From positions 1 to 28,257 of IMG/VR virus record IMGVR_UViG_3300034418_012348: a stretch of 28,257 bases of DNA. The stretch is one strand, 5' to 3'. A program made the translations under genes and the position numbers. The notes beneath the pieces were generated by a model. The model saw nothing but the letters and a program-made list of their open reading frames with translations, searched no databases and was not told the DNA's origin. This DNA is from a virus. This document shows, in pieces, positions 1-6,628 of this stretch; position 1 is the first letter of the stretch, and each line of letters starts with the position of its first letter.

Positions 1-25
1 TAGTCATTATCAAAATCCCTGACAC
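1..25 (+). repeat. Direct repeat, copy 1 (partial module boundary)
   Basis: These 25 bases are identical to 856-880. They encode the VIIKIPDT segment of the tail-fibre-like protein. The window edge falls in or at this repeat, so its left boundary is unknown. Confidence 0.9.
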
Positions 26-995
26 ATACTCTGCCGTATTCTCAAGCAATGTTGCTACTCGGTCTTATTCTGTTTCTGGCTATAACATCTATGAGGTACA
101 ACAGACAACGACAACCAATGAAACCGTAACCTTCTACGACAATGCTTTCTTGGCTGAGTACCTCGTTGTTGGCGGCGGGGGCGGCGGGGGCGGTGGGACT
201 TTTTACGGATGTGGAGGTGGTGGCGCAGGAGGCTTTTTGACTTCTGATAATACTGTTGCAATGGCAGTTGCTACAGGTCAAGCCTATCCCGTTATTGTTG
301 GAGCAGGTGGGGCTGGAGCGCCTGCGAATACGCCTACAAACCCCGGTTCTGATAGCGTTTTTGCTTCTATTATTGCTAGTGGTGGAGGTGCTGGAGCCGT
401 TGGTAATGGTAATACTGGAGGCTCTGGATCAGGAGGCGGTACTCTAGTTAATCCTATCGCCGCAGCAGGAACAGGAAATACTCCATTTAGAAGTCCATCA
501 CAAGGTAACAATGGCGGCACAGGAATTTACACTACGGCTGGTGGAGGCGGTGGTGGTGCTGGTGCTGCTGGTACTAATGCGGCACCCAATGTCGGAGGAA
601 ACGGCGGGAATGGTGCATCATCAAGCATTACAGGTTCTCCAGTCACTTATGCTGGAGGAGGTGGTGGTGGTGTGACAGCAGGAGTTGATGGAGGAACCCT
701 TGGTCAAGGAGGTAGCGGAGGCGGGGGACTTGGCGGCAGGCAATCTGGTTCGGCCAGTAATGAAAACGGCTCTCCTGGTTCAGCCAATCTTGGTGGTGGC
801 GGTGGGTCTTCAGGAGGCTTTAATACAAATTCTGGGGGAAGTGGAGGCTCTGGCGTAGTCATTATCAAAATCCCTGACACCAAGACTGCTACATTTACTG
901 GTGGCGTGACCCAGTCCTCTACAACATCAGGCGGGTATAAGATTTACACAGTAACGGCTACTTCTACAACTAACGAAACGGTGACATTCTCTTGA
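1..995 (+). CDS. Glycine-rich repeat tail-fibre-like protein (5' partial)
   Basis: Open from the first base (codons in frame from position 3) to TGA at 993-995, so the true start lies upstream; an in-frame TTG at 150 is internal. The visible part has a short beta-rich segment ending in ETVTF, then about 220 residues dominated by Gly, Ser, Ala and Asn (starting AEYLVVGGGG), then VVIIKIPDT and a second beta-rich segment again ending in ETVTF. The VVIIKIPDT and ETVTF segments recur with a period of exactly 855 bases (285 codons), so the protein is built of at least two tandem modules. Gly-rich regions of this style are typical of phage tail fibres and receptor-binding or adhesin-like proteins, where they are thought to form polyglycine II-type bundles. 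The product probably sits at the virion surface; receptor and copy number are unknown. Confidence 0.8.
   Translation, partial: VIIKIPDTYSAVFSSNVATRSYSVSGYNIYEVQQTTTTNETVTFYDNAFLAEYLVVGGGGGGGGGTFYGCGGGGAGGFLTSDNTVAMAVATGQAYPVIVGAGGAGAPANTPTNPGSDSVFASIIASGGGAGAVGNGNTGGSGSGGGTLVNPIAAAGTGNTPFRSPSQGNNGGTGIYTTAGGGGGGAGAAGTNAAPNVGGNGGNGASSSITGSPVTYAGGGGGGVTAGVDGGTLGQGGSGGGGLGGRQSGSASNENGSPGSANLGGGGGSSGGFNTNSGGSGGSGVVIIKIPDTKTATFTGGVTQSSTTSGGYKIYTVTATSTTNETVTFS
856..880 (+). repeat. Direct repeat, copy 2
   Basis: Identical over 25 bases to 1-25, at a distance of 855 bases, which keeps reading frame. Similarity resumes after a diverged stretch: bases around 111-135 match 966-990 at the same offset, encoding TTNETVTF in both. 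This marks a tandem module in the tail-fibre-like gene. Confidence 0.9.
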
Positions 996-1621
996 AAAAT
1001 ACTGCTGAAGTAATACCCATGCACTCTGCCCCTGAAGAACGGCAGACACCTAACCCTGCTTGGGCTTTTAACCTCGACCCCGTTCACTCGTGGGCCTACT
1101 GGGAGAAAGCGTTTACCAAGGAGGAGTGTGAGCGCATCATCGAGATCGGCAACGACAGGACTCAGCGTCAAGCCAAGACTCGTGGTGAAGAAGCACAGAA
1201 GGTGCGGAAGTCTGAGATTGCATGGCTCTACCCAAGTGATGATCTTGACTGGGCGTATAGGCGTTTGACCGACATCATCATGGATCTGAACGAGCGATTT
1301 TTTAAGTTTGATCTGTTTGGTGCTACCGAGGGATTTCAGTTCACCAAGTACTCAGCACCCGGTGGCAAGTATGGTCGGCACATTGACTCAGCCCCAGGCA
1401 CTCTGATTCGCAAACTGTCTTTCACCCTGCAACTTTCGGAGCCTGAAGATTACAAAGGCGGTGACTTGTGTTTGTATCTGGGTGACAAGGCTGAAGTGAT
1501 GAAGAAGGATCAGGGCTTTGTTGCTCTGTTCCCCAGTTATGTTTTGCATGAGGTTAAGCCTGTTACTGAAGGCACCCGTTATTCGTTAGTAAGCTGGATC
1601 ACCGGCAAACCGTTTAAGTAA
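992..1621 (+). CDS. 2-oxoglutarate/Fe(II)-dependent oxygenase
   Basis: A 209-residue protein matching the prolyl-4-hydroxylase/PKHD-type 2OG-Fe(II) dioxygenase fold. The metal ligands are visible: H130-x-D132 in GRHIDSAPG and distal H186 in YVLHEVKP, with R196 ten residues on as the expected 2-oxoglutarate-binding residue. Such enzymes couple 2-oxoglutarate decarboxylation to hydroxylation; the substrate here is unknown. The start chosen is TTG at 992, which overlaps the fibre stop in a 4-base TTGA, a junction type used elsewhere in this phage; neither it nor the in-frame ATG at 1019 has a good ribosome site. The position directly after a fibre gene is typical of phage homologues and suggests, but does not prove, a role in modifying a virion or host-surface component. 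Family confidence is high. Confidence 0.88.
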   Translation: MKNTAEVIPMHSAPEERQTPNPAWAFNLDPVHSWAYWEKAFTKEECERIIEIGNDRTQRQAKTRGEEAQKVRKSEIAWLYPSDDLDWAYRRLTDIIMDLNERFFKFDLFGATEGFQFTKYSAPGGKYGRHIDSAPGTLIRKLSFTLQLSEPEDYKGGDLCLYLGDKAEVMKKDQGFVALFPSYVLHEVKPVTEGTRYSLVSWITGKPFK

Positions 1622-1632
1622 GGAGAATCAAC

Positions 1633-2037
1633 TTGGCACACTTCGCTCGTATTAAAAATGGAATCGTAGACTTCGTCACCGTCGGTCGTGATGACGACGA
1701 GAACCGTGAGGACGAATTAGCGCATGACGGTTGGATATACAAGCGCACATCTTATAACACCCGGGGTGGCGTTCATTACGGTGCTGACGGTCAACCTTCA
1801 GCAGACCAAAGCAAAGCCTTCCGCAAGAATTACGCAGGTCTAGGGTATACCTATGACGCAGACCGAGATGCTTTTATTCCACCAAAGCCATTTGCTTCTT
1901 GGGTTCTAAACGAAGATTCATGCCTTTGGGATGCCCCAGTAGCCATGCCTGCTGATGCTGGTACAGGCGAACCACCCAAGCGTTACCAGTGGGATGAAGC
2001 AACTACCTCGTGGGTTGAGGCTGAGCAAGGTGCTTAG
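1633..2037 (+). CDS. Conserved phage protein of unknown function, next to tail genes
   Basis: A 134-residue protein that starts at TTG 1633, set by an AGGAG at 1621-1625 with seven bases of spacing. It resembles a conserved phage protein often found beside tail or oxygenase genes: an N-terminal beta segment (AHFARIKNGIVDFVTV), then SYNTRGGVHYG around 36-46, KAFRKNYAGLGYTYD around 57-71, DAFIPPKPFASWVLNED and a Trp-rich C-terminus (YQWDEATTSWVE). No catalytic motif, signal peptide or membrane segment is seen. Function is not known; a tail-associated or chaperone-like role for fibre assembly is only a guess from position. It ends one base into the next gene's GTG. Confidence 0.75.
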   Translation: MAHFARIKNGIVDFVTVGRDDDENREDELAHDGWIYKRTSYNTRGGVHYGADGQPSADQSKAFRKNYAGLGYTYDADRDAFIPPKPFASWVLNEDSCLWDAPVAMPADAGTGEPPKRYQWDEATTSWVEAEQGA

Positions 2038-2531
2038 TGGATCCAATTACTGCATTAGCAACCATCTCAGCAGTATGGGGTGGTATCAAGAAAGCGGTCG
2101 CTGTCGGTCGTGAGGTTCAGGACGTATGGAGTCAGTTGTCAAAGTGGGCGCAAGCCGCTGATGTACTAGAGCAGGTATCGGACAAGCCTAAGAAACCGCC
2201 GTTATTTAAGAAGCTCGACTTCAGTAACGACACCAAGCAAGCCTTTGATGCCTACGCTGCCAAGGTCAAGATGCGGGAGATGGAAGCTGAGATCCGGCAC
2301 GAGTTTTTGTACGGCGGTCTGTGCCACTTGGGTATGGACGGATTGCGGGAGTTTTATAGCATCCGACGCAGGATTCGTGAGCAGCGGATCAAGGCCATTC
2401 AAGACCAGCTTATACGCCGACGGGCCTTCTTTGAGGCTTGCTTTACAGGCGGGTTGATTCTTGCTGGCTCGGCTGGGGTGATCTCGATTCTGTGGATGGC
2501 GGTTGAACTTATTAGCATGGGGGCAAAGTAA
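2037..2531 (+). CDS. Tail-anchored membrane protein, lysis cassette
   Basis: A 164-residue protein starting at GTG 2037, which shares its first base with the upstream TAG. The N-terminal 130 residues are soluble, helical and charged (a likely coiled coil around 75-130, with RRRIREQRIKAIQDQLIRRR just before the membrane). One hydrophobic helix follows at about 136-158 (GGLILAGSAGVISILWMAVEL). The basic patch before the helix predicts that the N-terminus stays in the cytoplasm. The gene immediately precedes the holin and overlaps it by one base, so a lysis or envelope role is likely. Similar proteins sit next to holins in other aquatic phages, but I know of no assigned function. The topology is opposite to a classical inner-membrane spanin, which is anchored at its N-terminus. 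Confidence 0.7.
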   Translation: MDPITALATISAVWGGIKKAVAVGREVQDVWSQLSKWAQAADVLEQVSDKPKKPPLFKKLDFSNDTKQAFDAYAAKVKMREMEAEIRHEFLYGGLCHLGMDGLREFYSIRRRIREQRIKAIQDQLIRRRAFFEACFTGGLILAGSAGVISILWMAVELISMGAK

Positions 2532-2926
2532 TGTTGCTAGAACTTATAAATCCAGTTACAGCCTTACTTGATAAATTTATCCCTGATGCCAATGAGAAGC
2601 AGAAATTGGCGCATGAAATTGCGACTTTGGCACAGAAACAAGCGCATGAAAATGCGATGGCGCAGATCGAAGTCAATAAGGTTGAAGCTGCAAGCAATTC
2701 TATTTTCAAGGGCGGCTGGCGCCCCTTCATTGGCTGGGTGTGTGGTGTTGCTTTCGCCTACCATTTTGTTATCCAACCGTTGCTTATTTTTGTTATGACC
2801 TACGCCGGGCACCCCATCCCATCGCTGCCTGAGTTTGATATGGCTTCGTTGATGACGGTTCTTGGTGGCCTGCTCGGTCTTGGTGGGTTACGTACTTTCG
2901 AGAAATACAAAGGGGTGACAAAGTGA
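2531..2926 (+). CDS. 3-TM family phage holin
   Basis: A 131-residue protein with the hallmarks of the 3TM holin family also found in gene transfer agents: an N-terminal helix (1-50) ending before GGWRPFIGWV (62-71), a long hydrophobic span at about 65-91, and a second at about 106-121 ending in GLGGLRTFEK. Holins oligomerise in the inner membrane at a set time and let the peptidoglycan-degrading enzyme out. ATG 2531 overlaps the previous stop by one base, and the gene's own TGA overlaps the GTG of the peptidase gene in a GTGA junction, so the three lysis genes are likely translated as a coupled unit. Confidence 0.85.
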   Translation: MLLELINPVTALLDKFIPDANEKQKLAHEIATLAQKQAHENAMAQIEVNKVEAASNSIFKGGWRPFIGWVCGVAFAYHFVIQPLLIFVMTYAGHPIPSLPEFDMASLMTVLGGLLGLGGLRTFEKYKGVTK

Positions 2927-3387
2927 ACCTCACTCAGAATTTTACTCTGCATGAAATGACCAAATCCGAGACGGCTTTGCGCTTTGGTATGGACAACACC
3001 CCAAAAAGTTCTGAAATTAACAACATGCGGGTGCTTTGCGAAGAAGTTCTCCAAAAAGTCCGTGACTACTACGGTATGGGGGTCAAGGTGAACTCGGGAT
3101 TTAGGCATCCTCTGGTTAATTCAAAGGTGGGTGGATCTCCAACATCAGACCATTGCAAGGGGTTTGCCGCCGACATCGAGATTCCTGGGGTAGCTAATGC
3201 TGAGGTTGCCCAGTGGATCAAGGATAATTTACAATTTAGGCAGCTCATCCTGGAGTTTTATACCCCTGGGGTGCCGGACAGTGGCTGGGTTCATGTCAGT
3301 TATGATCCGAACGACCTTAAGAATCAGGTGTTAACGGCAACCAAAAAAGGCGGGAAAACCGTCTACTTACCAGGACTCGTAGCATAA
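2923..3387 (+). CDS. Peptidase M15 family endolysin
   Basis: A 154-residue protein of the M15 zinc peptidase family (D-Ala-D-Ala carboxypeptidase / L-Ala-D-Glu endopeptidase type). Visible motifs are SGFRHP (58-63), H77 with D84 in SDHCKGFAADIE, and H124 in GWVHVSY, giving the expected H-D-H zinc site. It presumably cleaves peptidoglycan peptide cross-links and acts as the endolysin with the holin just upstream. No signal peptide is seen, consistent with holin-dependent release. The GTG start at 2923 overlaps the holin TGA by four bases. The single catalytic domain with no separate wall-binding domain is usual for phages of Gram-negative hosts. Confidence 0.88.
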   Translation: MNLTQNFTLHEMTKSETALRFGMDNTPKSSEINNMRVLCEEVLQKVRDYYGMGVKVNSGFRHPLVNSKVGGSPTSDHCKGFAADIEIPGVANAEVAQWIKDNLQFRQLILEFYTPGVPDSGWVHVSYDPNDLKNQVLTATKKGGKTVYLPGLVA

Positions 3388-5256
3388 ATGGCATACGCCC
3401 GACTGGCCTTTAGGCCCGGAATCGACAAGCAAAACACCGAATACGGCGCTGAAGGCGGCTGGATCGATAGCGACTACGTTCGATTCCGTTACGGGCTGCC
3501 TGAAAAGATCGGCGGGTGGACCCAGTTCGGTGACACAAAAACCTACCTTGTTGGCCTTGCAAGCCGTATCTATGCCTGGAATGACTTAAATTCCGCCCCT
3601 TACGTAGTGCTTGGCACCACACGCAAGCTTTATGTGGCTTACGGTGGTGGCTGGTACGACATTACCCCGATACGAGAAACGACCGATCCAGGCGACATTA
3701 CGTTTGCGGCCACGGACGGGTCTTCCGATGTTGTTGTGACACAGGCCTCGGACCACGGAGCATCGCTGGGCGACTTTGTGACCTTCACAGACGCGGCTTC
3801 TTTGGGCGGTTTGGTGACGTCCGACGTGCTCAACCAAGAGTATGAAATTCAAGAAATATTAAGCGCAACGACTTACCGTATTACGGTCCCCGTAACGGCG
3901 AATGCATCTGATGTTGGCAATGGTGGTGGTTCTACGGTCGCCGCTTACCAGATCACTGTAGGTACAGACATAAGCTACTTTGACTATGGCTGGGGTGTTG
4001 GAACGTGGGGCTTGTCCACCTGGGGCACTGCGCGTCCAGGTTCTGCTGCAAACGTGCTGACCTCAAGGGTTTGGCAGTTTGACAACTTCGGTGAGGACCT
4101 TGTCTGTCAGCTAGTCGGGGGCGCTATTTATCTTTGGGACACGAGCGCAGGCGTCAATCAACGGGCTCAGGCCATTGCTGGTGCGCCAACAAAGAGTGGT
4201 TTTGCACTGGTTTCAACCCCTGACAGGCACTTGGTTTGCCTGGGAACAGAAACAACGGTGGGTAATCCTGCGACTCAGGATCCAATGTTTGTTCGATTCT
4301 CGAACCAAGAAGACCTTAACACCTTCACCGAAACGGCCACGAACACAGCCGGCGGTCAGCGCCTGACGGACGGAAGCAAGATTGTCTCGGCCATCCGGTC
4401 ACGGGGTCAGATTTTGATCTTCACGGACACGTCAATCCACGGTATGCAGTATGTTGGCCCTCCGTACACGTTTGGCTTCCAGCAGCTCGGTGTGAACTGC
4501 GGATGTATCAGCCCCCATGCGGCGGCAGACGTCAACGGACTGGCTTTTTGGATGGGCACAAACGCCTTTTATCTCTTTGACGGCACAGTCAAAAAGCTTC
4601 CCTGTACGGTCCAGGATTACGTCTTTAAGGACATCAACCTCGTCCAGGGATCCAAGTGTCATGTTGGCGTTAATTCCCAGTTTAATGAGGTAACCTGGTG
4701 GTATTGCTCGTTCACAAGCGATTATGTGGATCGTTTTGTGAGCTACAACTACCTTGAAAACGTCTGGTCCGTGGGCAGTTTAGCTCGAACCTCGTGGGCG
4801 GATGTGGGAACGTTCTCCAAGCCGCTTGCAGTGCAATATCTGCCAAACAGCACAGAGGCAACGATTTCGACGATCCAGGGTCTTACGGCTGGCCGTTGTA
4901 CGGTGTACAACCAAGAAGACGGCATGAATGCTGAAGATCAGGCGATCACGGCTTACATCCAATCGGGTTATTTTGATATCGCCGAGGGCGATAACATGCT
5001 GTTAATGAAGCGGTTTATTCCTGATTTCAAAGAGCAGGAGGGTAATTTGACCGTTCGCCTGCTCCTACGTGCTTACCCACAGGCTACGGCAAGCCCAAGC
5101 TCTCTGGATCCGTATGTCATTACACCGACCACGCAGAAGGTGGATACGAGGGCCAGGGGCCGTCAGATCAGCTTGAAGATTGAGAGTGACGAGGTGGATA
5201 CAAAGTGGCGTTATGGCACGTTGCGGGTGGATGTCCAGCCTGACGGGTTGCGATGA
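3388..5256 (+). CDS. Virion structural protein, probable tail/stabilisation protein
   Basis: A 622-residue protein starting at ATG 3388, directly after the peptidase stop. The N-terminus ([38 protein letters not shown], 7-44) and a beta module at about 102-194 ([11 protein letters not shown]...VLNQEYEI...YQITVGTDI) are recurrent in structural proteins of uncultured aquatic podoviruses. The rest is beta-rich with many Trp/Tyr and repeated blades such as [25 protein letters not shown] and [14 protein letters not shown], suggestive of a propeller. It may play the part of a P22 gp10-like packaged-DNA stabilisation or tail hub protein, but that is inference from size, fold style and location. No enzymatic motif is seen. 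Confidence 0.72.
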   Translation: MAYARLAFRPGIDKQNTEYGAEGGWIDSDYVRFRYGLPEKIGGWTQFGDTKTYLVGLASRIYAWNDLNSAPYVVLGTTRKLYVAYGGGWYDITPIRETTDPGDITFAATDGSSDVVVTQASDHGASLGDFVTFTDAASLGGLVTSDVLNQEYEIQEILSATTYRITVPVTANASDVGNGGGSTVAAYQITVGTDISYFDYGWGVGTWGLSTWGTARPGSAANVLTSRVWQFDNFGEDLVCQLVGGAIYLWDTSAGVNQRAQAIAGAPTKSGFALVSTPDRHLVCLGTETTVGNPATQDPMFVRFSNQEDLNTFTETATNTAGGQRLTDGSKIVSAIRSRGQILIFTDTSIHGMQYVGPPYTFGFQQLGVNCGCISPHAAADVNGLAFWMGTNAFYLFDGTVKKLPCTVQDYVFKDINLVQGSKCHVGVNSQFNEVTWWYCSFTSDYVDRFVSYNYLENVWSVGSLARTSWADVGTFSKPLAVQYLPNSTEATISTIQGLTAGRCTVYNQEDGMNAEDQAITAYIQSGYFDIAEGDNMLLMKRFIPDFKEQEGNLTVRLLLRAYPQATASPSSLDPYVITPTTQKVDTRARGRQISLKIESDEVDTKWRYGTLRVDVQPDGLR

Positions 5257-6212
5257 GCAAGATTACCAATGTTCGACTGCCTAATGCGGTTTCTGGAACT
5301 TATGATCCGCAGCAGGTTAATCAGCTCATTCGTTCGCTTGAACAGGTTATTTTGCAGCTCAACAGCACATATACGTCCATTCCTGATCAAAACCAGTCGG
5401 CGACGGCGGCGTGGTTCGGGGGCGGTGGAGGTGCGGCCGGGGGTGGTTTTGCTGGTTTTGTGAGGGGTTTTCAGCCAAGCACGGGGATAATGTTGCCTTA
5501 CGCCATGCTGATGTCGGATCAAGACCAGCTCAACATCGGCGCAACTTCTGAAAACATTGTGACCTTTGACACGCCTATTCTTGAATACGGAATCAAGGTC
5601 CAAGACCATACGGCGGTGTTTACCGGAACGATTGACAACGGCACACCCCCTGGGGCCGGGACGGTTTTGACCGTGTCAGCCGTGACGTCTGGAACAATCT
5701 TAACGGGCATGAAGATTGCCGGTACAGGCGTGACTGCTGGAACGCAGATCACGGCCCAGGTGAGTGGCACAACGGGCGGGGTCGGTGTATACACAGTAGA
5801 TACATCGCAAGAAGTAGGAAGTATCACGATCACCGGAACACGGGCCTCGAAGATTCAGTTTGACTTTTCTGGTCAGTATTTGGTCACCATGCGGTTTCAG
5901 ATCTCCAACCAAGACAACACTACTGGAGAATTCGAGATTTGGGCCAAAAACAGCGGCGTCAACTACCCATTGAGCAACACTAGAACGGATCTTTTGGCTA
6001 GGAAAAGCGCCACCCTCTGGTCGCATGTGGTCCCCACCATTACCGGCATTTTTACGGTCAACGACCCCACCACGGAGTACCTTGAAATGGCCTGGTGGTC
6101 TGACCTGACGGGGGCTTTTTTGGAGTACTACCCCGCTAACACTACCCCGACACGACCCGCTATCCCCTCCGTCATCCTGACGGCAGCGTTTATTTCTGCG
6201 GAGATGTACTGA
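5253..6212 (+). CDS. Virion structural protein with inserted beta-repeat module
   Basis: A 319-residue protein; ATG 5253 overlaps the upstream stop by four bases (ATGA). Order: helical N-terminus (1-40), Gly-rich linker (GGGGGAAGGG, 56-65), then a beta-sandwich-like domain from about 90 to the end. Between two expected strands (YGIKVQD at 112-118 and [20 protein letters not shown] at 198-217) lies a separate Gly/Thr-rich module at about 123-195 ([35 protein letters not shown]). This module is common and mobile in phage structural proteins. The product is probably a tail or virion-surface component. Exact location in the particle is unknown. Confidence 0.7.
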   Translation: MSKITNVRLPNAVSGTYDPQQVNQLIRSLEQVILQLNSTYTSIPDQNQSATAAWFGGGGGAAGGGFAGFVRGFQPSTGIMLPYAMLMSDQDQLNIGATSENIVTFDTPILEYGIKVQDHTAVFTGTIDNGTPPGAGTVLTVSAVTSGTILTGMKIAGTGVTAGTQITAQVSGTTGGVGVYTVDTSQEVGSITITGTRASKIQFDFSGQYLVTMRFQISNQDNTTGEFEIWAKNSGVNYPLSNTRTDLLARKSATLWSHVVPTITGIFTVNDPTTEYLEMAWWSDLTGAFLEYYPANTTPTRPAIPSVILTAAFISAEMY

Positions 6213-6541
6213 TGGCAAACAAATATTTTCGCCAATATCACGCAACGGTAGCAGCCACGCCGCATACCTTGTACACGGTGCCTGCAGCCAACTCGGCCAT
6301 CCTTAACTCCTTACGGGTGACCAATGCCAATTCCACGGATGCCACCCTCACTGTGACTGTCTACCCTTTGGGGGGAACCGGGTACAAGCTTCTGCGAGAC
6401 ATGTTCTTGCCAATCAACGGGACAATGGACGTATTTAGTGGAATCCCCTTGGTTTTGGAGGCCACAGACGAGCTAAAGGTAGAAGCCTCCGAAGACGACG
6501 TGGTCTTTTATTTATCGTATCTCGAAGTAGACAGGAACTAG
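6212..6541 (+). CDS. Small virion-associated protein
   Basis: A 109-residue beta-rich protein with ATG 6212 sharing one base with the previous TGA. It carries HTLYTVPAANSAILNSLRVTNANSTDATLTV (18-48) and GTMDVFSGIPLVLEATDELKVEAS (70-93), patterns typical of small phage structural beta-sandwich proteins that bind or decorate the tail or head. No enzymatic residue or membrane segment. The preceding gene's C-terminal domain and this protein may form one assembly, since they are translationally coupled. Function is inferred only from fold style and context. Confidence 0.65.
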   Translation: MANKYFRQYHATVAATPHTLYTVPAANSAILNSLRVTNANSTDATLTVTVYPLGGTGYKLLRDMFLPINGTMDVFSGIPLVLEATDELKVEASEDDVVFYLSYLEVDRN

Positions 6542-6628
6542 TGAAAAAGGCGATAATTTGGGCTAAATCCGCGTCCTTTCCCGGCGCGCGCCCAACGAGG
6601 CCTGTATATTAATTTGGAAAGGACACCC
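6542..6628 (+). other. Intergenic gap with GC-rich palindrome between structural genes
   Basis: An 87-base gap, the longest in the late region. It contains TTGGGC (6558-6563) complementary to GCCCAA (6590-6595), enclosing a perfect 10-base palindrome GGCGCGCGCC (6583-6592), but no following T tract, so it is not a standard intrinsic terminator. TATATT at 6605-6610 could be a -10 box but no -35 lies at the right distance. GGAAAGGA (6616-6623) is the ribosome site of the next gene. Confidence 0.4.

Noticed and set aside
1-995. Diversity-generating retroelement acting on the fibre gene
   Set aside because: There is no reverse transcriptase gene or template repeat in the window; the repeats are tandem modules, not a variable/template pair.
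5700-6245. Minus-strand open frame of 181 codons in the structural region
   Set aside because: It spans the coupled junction of two structural genes on the other strand, and its sequence is of shadow type with no motif or start signal.
6583-6610. GC-rich palindrome before the large internal gene as a terminator, or TATATT as a promoter
   Set aside because: There is no T tract after the palindrome and no -35 at proper distance from TATATT; kept only as an unexplained gap.
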